This document shows, piece after piece, positions 36,851 through 46,252 of a stretch of DNA of 64,000 nt. The stretch is from Acidimicrobiaceae bacterium (GTDB taxonomy: Bacteria > Actinomycetota > Acidimicrobiia > Acidimicrobiales > Poriferisodalaceae): positions 248,001 to 312,000 of the forward strand of contig CAJJCB010000026.1 in the NCBI GenBank assembly GCA_905182565.1, in the 5' to 3' direction. Each line of letters begins with the position of its first letter. Position 1 is the first letter of the stretch. Both the position numbers and the translations under genes were made by a program. Below the pieces are notes generated by a model. That model was not told the DNA's origin. It worked only from the letters and a program-made list of their open reading frames with translations, and did not search any database.

Positions 36851-37677
36851 TGGTGAAGTTGGTTATAGAGGGTCTTGAAGCGTCTGTTGGCGGCAAGCAG
36901 ATACTGCGTGGAATTAACCTTGAAGTGTCATCGGGGCAGGTGCACGCTGTGATGGGCCCCAATGGCGCCGGTAAAAGTACACTTTCGAATGTGATTATGG
37001 GCCGGCCTGGTTATGTCGCCACGGCGGGATCTGTCTCACTCGATGGAACCGATATTTTGTCTCTTGCGACGTGGGAGAGAGCTCAGCTCGGACTTTTTTT
37101 AGCTATGCAATACCCAACGGAAGTTCCAGGCGTTTCAATTCGTGACACCTTGTCTTTGGCTCTTGCCAGCAGAGGAATAAGTTCGCAAACTGTCGTGGAC
37201 AGGCTTTCCGATGAGGCACTAGCGATTGGTCTGAACCCTGAACTTTTAGATAGATCATTAAATGTTGATTTATCAGGTGGCGAAAAGAAAAGAAATGAGA
37301 CTGCCCAGTTGGCGGTTCTCCAACCTTCTATAGCAATTCTGGATGAGCTAGATAGCGGTCTTGACATCGATGCCTTAAAGGCCTGTGCCGAACGTATCGA
37401 AGCGCTTACCAAAAATGAGCTCGGGGTTTTGTGTATTACCCATTATCACCGTTTACTTGATTATCTTCCGGCTGACAGAGTCCACATTCTTGTGGATGGG
37501 AAAATAGTTGAGTCTGCGGGCCCGGAACTAGCTGTAGAACTTGAGGCAGAAGGCTATTCTCGTTTCCTTCCCGATAAGCAGGATGCAAGCGATGGGGTAT
37601 CAGTTGCGATCGGTGGCTTAAGTCTACTTAAACCTTCATTGGCAAATGAAGATCCATTTGCTGACCTGATGGCGTAA
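36850..37677 (+). CDS. sufC: Fe-S cluster assembly ATPase SufC, copy 1
   Basis: ABC-type ATPase of 275 residues driving SufBD. Walker A GPNGAGKST, signature LSGGEKKRNETAQLAVL, Walker B AILDELDSGLDIDALK and the switch histidine in CITHYHRLL are all intact. It is about 25 residues longer than copy 2 at 40222, mainly at the C-terminus. Copies of this kind end the plus-strand SUF operon here; a second sufC converges from the other strand. Confidence 0.93.
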   Translation: MVKLVIEGLEASVGGKQILRGINLEVSSGQVHAVMGPNGAGKSTLSNVIMGRPGYVATAGSVSLDGTDILSLATWERAQLGLFLAMQYPTEVPGVSIRDTLSLALASRGISSQTVVDRLSDEALAIGLNPELLDRSLNVDLSGGEKKRNETAQLAVLQPSIAILDELDSGLDIDALKACAERIEALTKNELGVLCITHYHRLLDYLPADRVHILVDGKIVESAGPELAVELEAEGYSRFLPDKQDASDGVSVAIGGLSLLKPSLANEDPFADLMA

Positions 37678-37746
37678 ATATTGCGTTTTGAGAGTTATGG
37701 TTACGTAAAGATAAATGTTAAGTCCAGCTACGGCTAGGAGCTATGT

Positions 37747-38043
37747 ATGCAACGTGGCCTACTCGATAGTGTGCAGATCGAGGAACTGAAAGCAGTGCTG
37801 CCTTCCTGGCAGGTGTCTAAAAGTGAATTGTCGCGAACGTTTCAGTTCAGCACCTTTGTAGAAGCATTCGGTTTTATGACTAAGTGTGCTTTGATAGCGG
37901 AACGAATGGATCATCATCCTGATTGGACCAATGTCTATGGTGAGGTCAAAGTTTGTTTGACAACACATGACAAAGGTGGAGTAACAGAATTAGATCAGGA
38001 AATGGCTCAAAAACTGGATGTGTTGGCTGATGGAAGCCATTAA
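37747..38043 (+). CDS. 4a-hydroxytetrahydrobiopterin dehydratase (PCD/DCoH)
   Basis: Pterin dehydratase of 98 residues. The catalytic region AERMDHHPDWTNVYGEVKVCLTTHDKGGVTELD matches the family. It recycles pterin-4a-carbinolamine in aromatic hydroxylation, or helps molybdopterin metabolism in some bacteria. A TAGGAG ribosome-binding site lies five bases before ATG 37747. The stop overlaps the NUDIX gene start. Confidence 0.93.
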   Translation: MQRGLLDSVQIEELKAVLPSWQVSKSELSRTFQFSTFVEAFGFMTKCALIAERMDHHPDWTNVYGEVKVCLTTHDKGGVTELDQEMAQKLDVLADGSH

Positions 38044-38494
38044 GCAAAAAATCTATCGTGTGTATCGACTATGGAATAAATTTCGCAGAGCGCGTCTCAC
38101 TTTAGGTGTTCGGGCACTGGTTCTCGACGAGGAAAAACGTGTTTGCTTGGTTCGTCATAGTTACAGAGAAGGCTGGTTTTTGCCTGGCGGTAGCGTAAAA
38201 ACGGGAGAGTCACTCGTCGAAGCTGTCCAGAGGGAACTTAAGGAAGAAACTGGAATAGCCTTGCCTGAAACGCCCCAAAAAGTGCACGGAGTATTTTCTT
38301 CATTTCACGAACACAAAAGTGACCATGTCGTTGTTTTCGTCATCTCTGATTGGACGATCGAGCAGACTATTTCTCCCGAGATAGCAGAAGTGGGATTTTT
38401 TGCGCCGGGAGACCTTCCTGAGGGAGTCTCATCTGCTACTACGCGACGGATTAAAGAATTCGTCACTGGTGTTCCACCGGGACACAGGTGGTAG
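38030..38494 (+). CDS. NUDIX hydrolase
   Basis: Protein of 154-158 residues with an intact NUDIX box, GGSVKTGESLVEAVQRELKEETG. It hydrolyses a nucleoside diphosphate linked to another moiety; the substrate is not predictable. It overlaps the pterin dehydratase gene by 14 bases if translation starts at ATG 38030 (ATG 38018 also possible). A short basic segment (IYRVYRLWNKFRRARL) precedes the fold. Confidence 0.9.
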   Translation: MEAIKQKIYRVYRLWNKFRRARLTLGVRALVLDEEKRVCLVRHSYREGWFLPGGSVKTGESLVEAVQRELKEETGIALPETPQKVHGVFSSFHEHKSDHVVVFVISDWTIEQTISPEIAEVGFFAPGDLPEGVSSATTRRIKEFVTGVPPGHRW

Positions 38495-38510
38495 GCGATT
38501 AAGCGGTCTT

Positions 38511-38981
38511 TTAGTTAGCTTCGTCTAAACCGCTGAGCAATGCGTTCCATGGAAGAGTTGCGCACTTGATACGAACAGGAAACTTAACGACTCCACGCAG
38601 TGCTTCTAGATCACCTAATGGAAGTTCGACCTGGGGAAGTGTGGCGTTATCATCAGACTCTGCAGCCATTTCACCTTCATGTATAGACATCATGGCTTTG
38701 AAAGTCTTTGTTATCTCTCGAATCTCTGCGGTGCTTTTGCCGAGCACTGCTGCTGACATCATCGAAGCTGAAGCTTGACTAATAGAACAACCTTGCCCAC
38801 CAATTTTGAGATCGGTGATAGTCGTTCCATCGGTAGTAAAGGTTAAGACTACTTCATCCCCGCAAAGAGGATTAAATCCCTCACTTCGGTGAGCTGGAGG
38901 AGACTCTAACTCACCTCGATTGCGCGGATTTCTATAGTGGTCAAGGATTATTTCTCTATATAGGTCTTCTAGGCCCGGCAT
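38511..38981 (-). CDS. sufU: SUF system sulfur-transfer/scaffold protein SufU
   Basis: Zinc-dependent sulfurtransferase of 156 residues that accepts sulfur from SufS. Ligands Cys40, Asp42 (PLCGDEV), Cys65 (GGQGCSISQA) and Cys140 (RIKCATLPWNAL) are all present. The N-terminal LYREIILDHYRNPRN is diagnostic. It is last in the minus-strand operon sufC-sufS-sufU, 14 bp after sufS. Confidence 0.95.
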   Translation of the reverse strand: MPGLEDLYREIILDHYRNPRNRGELESPPAHRSEGFNPLCGDEVVLTFTTDGTTITDLKIGGQGCSISQASASMMSAAVLGKSTAEIREITKTFKAMMSIHEGEMAAESDDNATLPQVELPLGDLEALRGVVKFPVRIKCATLPWNALLSGLDEAN

Positions 38982-38995
38982 GTTGATCTCTCGAG

Positions 38996-40225
38996 TTAGA
39001 AGGCGAAAAGTTCGCCCGCCTCGCCGAGGGCTTCGGCGAGAATATCGATATCGGATTCAGTATTGTATAAGTAAAGCGAGGCTCGAGCAGTAGCGCCTAC
39101 TCCAAGTTCTCTCATTAATGGTTTAGCGCAGTGGTGGCCTGCACGCACGCAAATTCCGTGTTGATCGAGAACTTGCGATAGATCGTGAGGATGCACATCT
39201 TTATAAGCTATAGATAATACGCCACCTCTTTTCTCGATATCAGATGGGCCATGGATCTGAATGTCATCTCCGTGGCATTCCTTAAGCTTCATGAATGCAT
39301 ACTTCGTCAAGGAGATTTCGTGTTCTCGAATATTTTTCATCCCGAGAGAATCTAAAAATCTAACAGCTGCTCCAAGCCCGATAATTTCTGCTATTGGAGG
39401 AGTTCCCGCTTCGAACTTGTGAGGAATCTCGTTTGCAACAAACCCACTTTTTTTGACATCGAGGATCATTTCTCCACCGCCAAGAAATGGAGGCATAGCA
39501 TCGAGTATCTCGGCTCGAGCCCATAGAACACCGATGCCGGTAGGACCGCACATCTTGTGGCCTGTAAAGCACATAAAGTCGACGTCTAAATCAGCGACAT
39601 CGGTAGGGAGATGCGGGACATACTGACTTCCGTCCATGAGCATCAATGCGCCGGCAGCATGCGCAGCATCAGATATCTTACGTATAGGGTTTAAAGTTCC
39701 AAGGACGTTACTCATTGCCGTAACACTGCAAAGTTTGACGCCCTCCAACAGTTTGTCAAGATTCGTAAGATCCAGAGTCCCATCGTTTCCTAATGGAATC
39801 CAACGAATCTCAAAGCCCCGATCCTCCGCAAGAATTTGCCATGGAACAATATTGGCATGATGTTCCATGTCCGTGATAAGAATCGCATCATCAGGTCCGA
39901 GATTGCGGACCCCCCAGGACCGAGCAACTAAATTAAAGGCTTCGGTGGCATTTTTGGTAAAAATAATTTCGTTAGCTGAGTAAGCGTTAATGAATTTAGC
40001 GATATCGGAGCGAGCGGTTTCCATCTGCTCAGTAGCTTCTGCGGCAATTGTATATGCCCCACGATGCACGTTGGCGTTTACTTGCCTGTAGTAGGTGTCC
40101 ATAGCCGATAGAACAGCTTCGGGTTTTTGTGACGATGCGGCAGAATCTAAATAGACAATAGGTTTGTCATTCACCGTTCGGCTCAGCAGCGGGAATTGCT
40201 CTTTGATATTCCACGGTATGGTCAT
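38996..40225 (-). CDS. sufS: Cysteine desulfurase SufS
   Basis: PLP-dependent class V desulfurase of 409 residues. The PLP lysine is in FTGHKMCGPTG near residue 225, and the catalytic persulfide cysteine is in RAGHHCAKPLM near residue 366. TDMEHHANIVPWQ is the SufS-type substrate region. It mobilises sulfur from cysteine for SufU. The start overlaps the sufC stop by four bases. Confidence 0.96.
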   Translation of the reverse strand: MTIPWNIKEQFPLLSRTVNDKPIVYLDSAASSQKPEAVLSAMDTYYRQVNANVHRGAYTIAAEATEQMETARSDIAKFINAYSANEIIFTKNATEAFNLVARSWGVRNLGPDDAILITDMEHHANIVPWQILAEDRGFEIRWIPLGNDGTLDLTNLDKLLEGVKLCSVTAMSNVLGTLNPIRKISDAAHAAGALMLMDGSQYVPHLPTDVADLDVDFMCFTGHKMCGPTGIGVLWARAEILDAMPPFLGGGEMILDVKKSGFVANEIPHKFEAGTPPIAEIIGLGAAVRFLDSLGMKNIREHEISLTKYAFMKLKECHGDDIQIHGPSDIEKRGGVLSIAYKDVHPHDLSQVLDQHGICVRAGHHCAKPLMRELGVGATARASLYLYNTESDIDILAEALGEAGELFAF

Positions 40226-40974
40226 GCTGCCAACCGTTCGTAACCCTCTTTTTCAAGTTGTAAGGCAAGCTCTGGGCCCCCTGATTTAACTATCTGACCG
40301 TTAACGAGGATGTGTATGCGATCAGGTTTAAGTTCAGTGAGGAGACGCTGGTAATGGGTAATGATTACGACACCCATATCTGAATGCTCTGCTTTGACTT
40401 CTCGTACGCCTTTAGCAACAACCTTCAGCGCATCAATATCAAGCCCAGAGTCTGTTTCATCTAGAATTGCTAGTGCAGGTTCCAACATCGCAAGCTGAAG
40501 AATTTCATTTCGTTTTTTTTCTCCGCCAGAAAAACCTTCGTTTAAGTACCTATCCATAAAGGATGGGTCCATCTCTAGACGTTCCATCCATTGCTGCATC
40601 GCTACGTACACTTCAATGGTTGAGATCTCGACGCCCTTTCGAGCAGAAATAGCTTGGCGCAAAAAGTTGCGGACTGATACTCCTGAAATTTCTTGAGGGT
40701 ATTGAAAAGCTAGAAACATTCCGGCTTTAGCGCGTATGTCAGGGCCCCATAGCGTTATATCATCTCCTCTAAAAAGTATCTTTCCTGAGGAAATCTCGTA
40801 TTCAGGTGAACCAAGGATTGTTGTTGCAAGCGTAGACTTGCCTGATCCATTGGGGCCCATGATTGCGTGAATTTCGCCAGCATTAACGGTGAGGTTGACT
40901 CCGCCCAGGATTTCTGGCCCTTCGGTTGCATTGACCTTCAGGTCCTGAATCTCGAACAGCGGGGAAGGTGCCAT
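40222..40974 (-). CDS. sufC: Fe-S cluster assembly ATPase SufC, copy 2
   Basis: ABC-type ATPase of 250 residues, the standard SufC length. Walker A GPNGSGKST, signature FSGGEKKRNEILQLAML, Walker B AILDETDSGLDIDALK and the switch IITHYQRLL. The residues diverge widely from copy 1, so it is a paralogue and not a recent duplicate. It heads the sufC-sufS-sufU operon on the minus strand. Confidence 0.94.
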   Translation of the reverse strand: MAPSPLFEIQDLKVNATEGPEILGGVNLTVNAGEIHAIMGPNGSGKSTLATTILGSPEYEISSGKILFRGDDITLWGPDIRAKAGMFLAFQYPQEISGVSVRNFLRQAISARKGVEISTIEVYVAMQQWMERLEMDPSFMDRYLNEGFSGGEKKRNEILQLAMLEPALAILDETDSGLDIDALKVVAKGVREVKAEHSDMGVVIITHYQRLLTELKPDRIHILVNGQIVKSGGPELALQLEKEGYERLAA

Positions 40975-41048
40975 ATTATTGAGTTTATTGCCGCGGAAGC
41001 CTAATTAGTACCTGAGACATTGTGGTAATTCTCGAAATGTGAGTTCTT

Positions 41049-42401
41049 TTAGCCTAGGAAGTCCTTTACGACATCAACCCAAAGTTGCGTGGAGAGAGCT
41101 AGAGACTCTGTGTCAATTCGTTCATTGTGGCCATGGAACCGAGCACTGAAATCACCGGTCTTTAGGTTTGGGCTAAAAAGGCCAGCACCATATGCGGTCG
41201 CACCCATGTTTCGAAAGACTCGTGCATCTGTAAACCCAACAATTAATTGAGGGGTAATTCGCGCATTTGGAAATGGCTGATTAACGGATTTTTGTAATGT
41301 ATCCCAAAGGGGTGTCTGCACACGGCTGATGCTCGCTGGATCATCCATAATGATTTCGACTTCGACTTGGTCCGCCAGTTCTCCAAGAGCGATATTCAAA
41401 TGAGCTTGAACGTCCTCGGTTCGCTCGCCAGGTAACGTCCTGATATCGACTTTTATGTCGATGTGGTCCGGAATTACGTTTGTTTTCATATGAGAATCGG
41501 ATGTTAAAACATTTGGAGAAAAAGTTGTATGTACGCAACTGTAAAAATGTCGCGCCAGTGGTACCACCGGATGAGCATCTAAGTAGTCATCTATGAGGTC
41601 TGGGTCCAACATAATTGCCTTGGTTTCTGCATCAACATCGAGAACATCTACCTGTTCTCGCCAAAGCTCATGGAACTTAGGTGGAGGACGGTAATCTGCG
41701 AGCCGCTGCACAATAGCCGCGGCTTTTACCAAAGCATTGTCTGTTTTGAACGGAGCAGATCCATGTCCAGGTGTTCCTGAGACCCTTAAACGCCGCCAAG
41801 CGACGCCTTTCTCTCCTACATTCATGCCAATGAAAGGGGCTTCTTCAGAGCCAGTGTGGAGCCCACCGTTTTCGGTTAATACGTAGTCAGATCGGATTGC
41901 GTCCGGATGGTTGTCAGCGATCCATTGAGCCCCATGAGCTGAGCCAGATTCTTCATCAGCGACGGCAAAATAAATTAGATTGCCGCGTGGTTTAAAGTTT
42001 GTCTCGGCGAGGTGCTTAAAAGCTACAGCCATCGAAGAAGTCAAATTCAACATATCAACAGCGCCACGTCCCCAAATTTCGCCGTTTACTAAATCACCTC
42101 CGAATGGGTCATGAGTCCATCCATCCGAATTGGCGGGGACAACGTCAGTATGACCCATTAAGCAAAGAGTAGGTGCAGAAGGGTCGTAGCCCTCCATGCG
42201 TGCGACGAGCGATTTTCGCCCGGGAGTCGGTTCGAAAGTTTCAATTTCGACACCTGGCCCTTCTACAAAAGTTTCAATCACATCACAGTTACGGACTTCT
42301 TGTCCTGATTCAGCGCGCCCATCATTGACACATTCGTTACGAATCAGAGTTTGTAGAAGCTCGATAGTTTGATTGGTTCGGGTGTCGACATTTGAAGCCA
42401 T
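41049..42401 (-). CDS. M20 family metallopeptidase
   Basis: Dinuclear zinc peptidase/deacylase of 450 residues. Metal motifs include CLMGHTDVVPANSDGW, the GRGAVDMLN aspartate and AVADEESGSAHG; the dimerisation domain follows from about residue 200. The exact substrate (dipeptide, acylamino acid or succinyl-diaminopimelate-like) is not readable. It lies 74 bp upstream of sufC copy 2 on the same strand. Confidence 0.92.
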   Translation of the reverse strand: MASNVDTRTNQTIELLQTLIRNECVNDGRAESGQEVRNCDVIETFVEGPGVEIETFEPTPGRKSLVARMEGYDPSAPTLCLMGHTDVVPANSDGWTHDPFGGDLVNGEIWGRGAVDMLNLTSSMAVAFKHLAETNFKPRGNLIYFAVADEESGSAHGAQWIADNHPDAIRSDYVLTENGGLHTGSEEAPFIGMNVGEKGVAWRRLRVSGTPGHGSAPFKTDNALVKAAAIVQRLADYRPPPKFHELWREQVDVLDVDAETKAIMLDPDLIDDYLDAHPVVPLARHFYSCVHTTFSPNVLTSDSHMKTNVIPDHIDIKVDIRTLPGERTEDVQAHLNIALGELADQVEVEIIMDDPASISRVQTPLWDTLQKSVNQPFPNARITPQLIVGFTDARVFRNMGATAYGAGLFSPNLKTGDFSARFHGHNERIDTESLALSTQLWVDVVKDFLG

Positions 42402-42479
42402 GATGATAAGAGTAGATCGAACATGTACCTAGAAGGGCGAGTATTGTCATAAGGACGTGCGAAAGCGAGTCCGGTATTG

Positions 42480-43775
42480 ATGCCACAAGCACCATGGTTG
42501 GCACAAAAAATTCACTCTCGGTCGGAACTCCACTATGGCTGGTGGATAGTTGTCGCGATCATGGCTCTTATGTTTGTCAGCGTAGGAGTTGGATATTACG
42601 GACTTGCTATCTTCATGAAGCAATTCGAAGATAGTTTCGAATGGTCATCGACTTTGGTGGGTTTGGCTACTGGTTCTTACTTCAGTATCGCAGGGCTAAC
42701 CGGCTTACTTATAGGTCCGCAAATAGATCGACGTGGTCCCAGATGGTTCATGACAGGCGGTGTAGCTATGTTGGGGCTAGGCATCATGAGCCTTGGAGCT
42801 ATTAGCAGACCATGGCATTTGTTTATGGTTTACTCGATTATGGCGGTTGGGTTTGGTGCAACGGCGGCGGTGAGTGTTAATAACATTTTAAGCAGGTGGT
42901 TTCTTACTCGTCGTGGTCGAGCTATGAGTATCACTGCGACCGGTGTGTCATTAGGCGGGGTGATCCTTTCGCCGCTGACGACTTGGTTGATTAGCTCTCA
43001 TAGCTTAGCGTTAGCGGGTTTACTCCTAGGATTAGCAGTTCTCATCATAGGATTGCCCATAGCTAATGGAGTTCTTGTCTGGCGACCAGAAGATCTAGGG
43101 ACTTCGCGCGATTTTGGTCAACCATTAAAAATTGATAACAAAAACTTGTCAGACTTAGTCCAATATCGCGTTTGGACTAGAGGCCAAGCTATGAGACAGC
43201 CGTCATTTTGGTTTATTCTGATTGCTTTTTTATTCATTCTTACGGCACAGACCGGATATATGATTCATCAGTTCAGTTTTCTAGCGGATCGATTTGGCGA
43301 TCTCAGGTCTGCATCATTGACAATGTCGTTGGCCGCCGCCGGGAGTATTGTGGCTCGTCTAATCGTTGGAAGGTTTGCTGATTACATAGACAAAAGGTTA
43401 TTTACGGCTTTGCTTTTTGCAGTTCAGGCCACAGCTGTGTTGGGCATTACCTTCACGGAAAATACTTTTTTGACGTGGGTATTAGTTTTAGCGATTGGTC
43501 TAACTATTGGGAATGTCTACATGATGCAGACGCTATTGATAGCTGAAATTTTTGGGGTGGTTTCTCTAGCAACGGTTCAAGGAGCTATCACTGTAGCAGT
43601 TCAGATGGCGGCTGGGTTTGGGCCGTTTTTGGTTGGGTGGGCGAAGGAATCCACTGGTCAATACACGGTTCCTTTTTTGGTGACCGGCTTAATGAGTTAT
43701 GTTGCGGCCGTTGTGGTGTACTTTGCTCGGCCGATTGTGGTGAACTGTGCTGATGGCAGACGAGACTCTTTGTGA
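42480..43775 (+). CDS. MFS transporter (monocarboxylate/oxalate-formate type)
   Basis: Twelve-helix major facilitator protein of about 431 residues. The HYGWWIVVAIMALMFVSVGVG opening and the loop GPQIDRRGPRWFMTGG resemble the MCT/OFA-like branch, so an organic acid is a reasonable guess for the substrate. ATG at 42480 is preferred over the TTG at 42477. The 3' end overlaps the amidase gene. Confidence 0.88.
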   Translation: MPQAPWLAQKIHSRSELHYGWWIVVAIMALMFVSVGVGYYGLAIFMKQFEDSFEWSSTLVGLATGSYFSIAGLTGLLIGPQIDRRGPRWFMTGGVAMLGLGIMSLGAISRPWHLFMVYSIMAVGFGATAAVSVNNILSRWFLTRRGRAMSITATGVSLGGVILSPLTTWLISSHSLALAGLLLGLAVLIIGLPIANGVLVWRPEDLGTSRDFGQPLKIDNKNLSDLVQYRVWTRGQAMRQPSFWFILIAFLFILTAQTGYMIHQFSFLADRFGDLRSASLTMSLAAAGSIVARLIVGRFADYIDKRLFTALLFAVQATAVLGITFTENTFLTWVLVLAIGLTIGNVYMMQTLLIAEIFGVVSLATVQGAITVAVQMAAGFGPFLVGWAKESTGQYTVPFLVTGLMSYVAAVVVYFARPIVVNCADGRRDSL

Positions 43776-45165
43776 TCTAACAGCAGTTGAACTTAGACGG
43801 CTGCTAGGCGCTGCTGACGTCAGCGCGCGCGAGGTACTTGATTCTCATCTTTCGCGGATAGATCGGGTTAACCCTCTAGTCAATGCATTGGTAACCATCG
43901 TTCCTGAAATTGCTGCGCAGCGGGCATTAGAAGCAGACGAAAAATTGGCGAGAGGAGAACCGCTTGGTTTATTGCATGGGCTACCGGTCGCTCACAAGGA
44001 TCTTTTTAACACATCAGGTATCCGAACAACCCTTGGCTCACCTATCTATAGCGACAACGTACCCGATAAAAATGACTTGATTGTCGAGCGGCAAATCAGC
44101 GAGGGGGCTGTGACGGTCGGGAAAACCAACACACCTGAATTTGGGGCAGGTTCTCAAACTTTTAACGAAGTTTTTGGTGTGACGAAGAATCCGTATGATC
44201 TATCTAAAACATGTGGGGGAAGTAGCGGCGGCGCTGCCGTAGCATTAAGCGCTCGAATGTTGCCGCTGTGCGATGGCTCAGATCTCGGTGGATCATTGCG
44301 TAACCCAGCAGCCTTCTGCAATGTGGTTGGCTTCCGCCCGTCCGTCGGGCGAGTGCCTACAATCTCGTCAGATAATCTTTGGATGCCAATGGCGACGAGT
44401 GGTCCGATGGCGAGAACAGTGTCTGACGTGGCCTTATTCTTATCTGCGATATCGGGGCCACACCCACTTGTCCCTAGTTCGATTATGGAGAGTCCGGATT
44501 CCTTTCTTGGACCTCTTGATAGAGATTTTTCTGGAACGCGCGTTGCTTGGTCACCTGACTCAGGCGGTTTACCGATGGATGGAGCAATTAAAAAGGCTTT
44601 AAATATAGTGCCGAATATTTTGAGTGATTTAGGTTGTGACGTTGTTGAGATATGGCCAGATTTATCTGAGGCGCGGGAGATCTTTCAAACGATGCGTGCT
44701 TGGGTTTTCGAACTTGGATATGAACCTCTGCTTAAGAGTCACCGAGATCAGTTAAAAGAGACCGTGATCTGGAATATAGAACTAGGACGGAAGCTTTCGC
44801 TCAAAGACCACGTTGATGCTTCACGAAAACAAGCACGGATGTTTATGAGACTCCAAAACTTTATGGAAGATTTTGAGTATTTGGTATCTCCAGTAACGCA
44901 GGTTTTGCCTTTCGACCACAGCACGGAATTCATCACTGAAATAGATGGAGTCGAATTAGAGACCTATATCGATTGGATGAGATCTTGCACTGATGTATCT
45001 ACTACGATGCATCCGGCCATTTCGGTTCCTGCTGCATTTTCGGATAACAACTTGCCTGTCGGGGTGCAAATAGTGGGTCGTAATAGAGCCGATTTATCGG
45101 TTTTACAATTAGCTTTCAGTTTTGAACAAGCCACACTCGTCGGCGAGCGGGCGCCCTTGTTCTAG
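43753..45165 (+). CDS. Amidase (amidase signature family)
   Basis: Ser-cisSer-Lys hydrolase of about 470 residues. The lysine is in GLPVAHKDLFNTSG, the signature serines in CGGSSGGAAVAL and GSDLGGSLRNPA. The family hydrolyses amides, including aryl- and short-chain acyl amides. It overlaps the MFS gene by 23 bp, so a carrier-plus-hydrolase pair for an imported amide is plausible (inference). Confidence 0.93.
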   Translation: MADETLCDLTAVELRRLLGAADVSAREVLDSHLSRIDRVNPLVNALVTIVPEIAAQRALEADEKLARGEPLGLLHGLPVAHKDLFNTSGIRTTLGSPIYSDNVPDKNDLIVERQISEGAVTVGKTNTPEFGAGSQTFNEVFGVTKNPYDLSKTCGGSSGGAAVALSARMLPLCDGSDLGGSLRNPAAFCNVVGFRPSVGRVPTISSDNLWMPMATSGPMARTVSDVALFLSAISGPHPLVPSSIMESPDSFLGPLDRDFSGTRVAWSPDSGGLPMDGAIKKALNIVPNILSDLGCDVVEIWPDLSEAREIFQTMRAWVFELGYEPLLKSHRDQLKETVIWNIELGRKLSLKDHVDASRKQARMFMRLQNFMEDFEYLVSPVTQVLPFDHSTEFITEIDGVELETYIDWMRSCTDVSTTMHPAISVPAAFSDNNLPVGVQIVGRNRADLSVLQLAFSFEQATLVGERAPLF

Positions 45166-45175
45166 ATTAAGCCCT

Positions 45176-45619
45176 CTAGTTCGTGTTAGGCAGATCGGGT
45201 ATCGGATTGTCTCGGAGTGATTCCTTCCAAGATCTAAAACGCGTATGTCTGAGTAGGTCAGGACCCAGTCCCGAGTCATTTTTGTTTCCGTCTATGTCGA
45301 AAATGTAAAAATGTTCATGGACACTTGGGTCAAGGGCTAGATATCGACAAGGGCCAAGAGTAGGTCCTGCCCGCCACAGAAGCCATCCGTGGATTCGTCT
45401 TTTGAATGCCGCTTCCGGTTTCCCATCTAAGTCTTCTCCGAGCATCTTTAAAACGTTCGGGGCTTGGTCCCATGCGGTCGCCGCAATATTGCGGTCTCTA
45501 GTGGGAGTTTGAGGAAGGTCAGCTAGAGAGACAGGTGTGTAGTCGAAAGGCCTTTCATCGGATTTCAGAACCTTTGTGTGTTCTGACTTTATTTCTGGTT
45601 GCGTAAATTTACCATCCAC
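45176..45619 (-). CDS. Hypothetical protein
   Basis: About 147 residues from GTG 45619; the frame is open further upstream but overlaps the metallo-hydrolase gene. RRIHGWLLWRAGPTLGPCRY and HEHFYIFDIDGNKNDSGLG are distinctive but I know no family. The 11-bp overlap with the upstream gene suggests co-translation. Function unknown. Confidence 0.6.
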   Translation of the reverse strand: MDGKFTQPEIKSEHTKVLKSDERPFDYTPVSLADLPQTPTRDRNIAATAWDQAPNVLKMLGEDLDGKPEAAFKRRIHGWLLWRAGPTLGPCRYLALDPSVHEHFYIFDIDGNKNDSGLGPDLLRHTRFRSWKESLRDNPIPDLPNTN

Positions 45620-46217
45620 GATCGACCCACTCCTGGAGGCGTGGCGACTCGTTGCCGATGGTTGTGTCGCCACCGTGTCCGGGCAAAACAATTGTTTCTG
45701 ACGAAAACTTTGAAAACATTCGGTCTTCGATGCTTCGAATTATCGTCTTGAAGTCACCGCCTTCGAATCCGGTAGCTCCTGGGCCGCCGGGGAATAGCGT
45801 GTCTCCTGAGAACAAGAGGGGTGTATTCTCAACGTGGAAACTCATGGATCCTGGCGTATGGCCAGGGTTCAGAATCGTGCGAATTCTGAGACGACCAACT
45901 TCAATAATTGAATCATCTTCGAGTAAGTAGTCGTAGCTCGGTAGCATGCCGGCATCTTCGAGAGTTACTCCGACTTCGTAGCCAGCGTCTCTGATAGCTG
46001 GAATAGCTTGGATATGATCAAAATGGCCGTGTGTCTCGACGACTGTTCGAACGCCGAGGTTCTGACAAATCTCTAACAGCTGCTCGTGCTCATTGGCTGC
46101 ATCAATCAGGATTGCTTCTCCTGTTTCGGTGCAGCGGATAGTGAAAACATTATTTTCGTAAGGACCGACTACGACTTTATGTACTTCGATACCGGTTGCG
46201 TGCCAATGTAGAGTCAT
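45609..46217 (-). CDS. Metallo-beta-lactamase fold hydrolase (glyoxalase II-like)
   Basis: MBL-fold protein of 202 residues. The zinc motif is His63-x-His65-x-Asp67-His68 (THGHFDHI), followed by NPGHTPGSMSF, LLFSGDTLFPGG and the C-terminal VLPGHGG. This is the glyoxalase II/thioesterase-like group. The ATG at 46217 fits the N-terminus, though the frame extends to 46238. It probably shares a transcript with the hypothetical gene after it. Confidence 0.92.
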   Translation of the reverse strand: MTLHWHATGIEVHKVVVGPYENNVFTIRCTETGEAILIDAANEHEQLLEICQNLGVRTVVETHGHFDHIQAIPAIRDAGYEVGVTLEDAGMLPSYDYLLEDDSIIEVGRLRIRTILNPGHTPGSMSFHVENTPLLFSGDTLFPGGPGATGFEGGDFKTIIRSIEDRMFSKFSSETIVLPGHGGDTTIGNESPRLQEWVDRGW

Positions 46218-46252
46218 AAGCTCAAGCTTACGCACCAAAAAGTAGATGCCTG

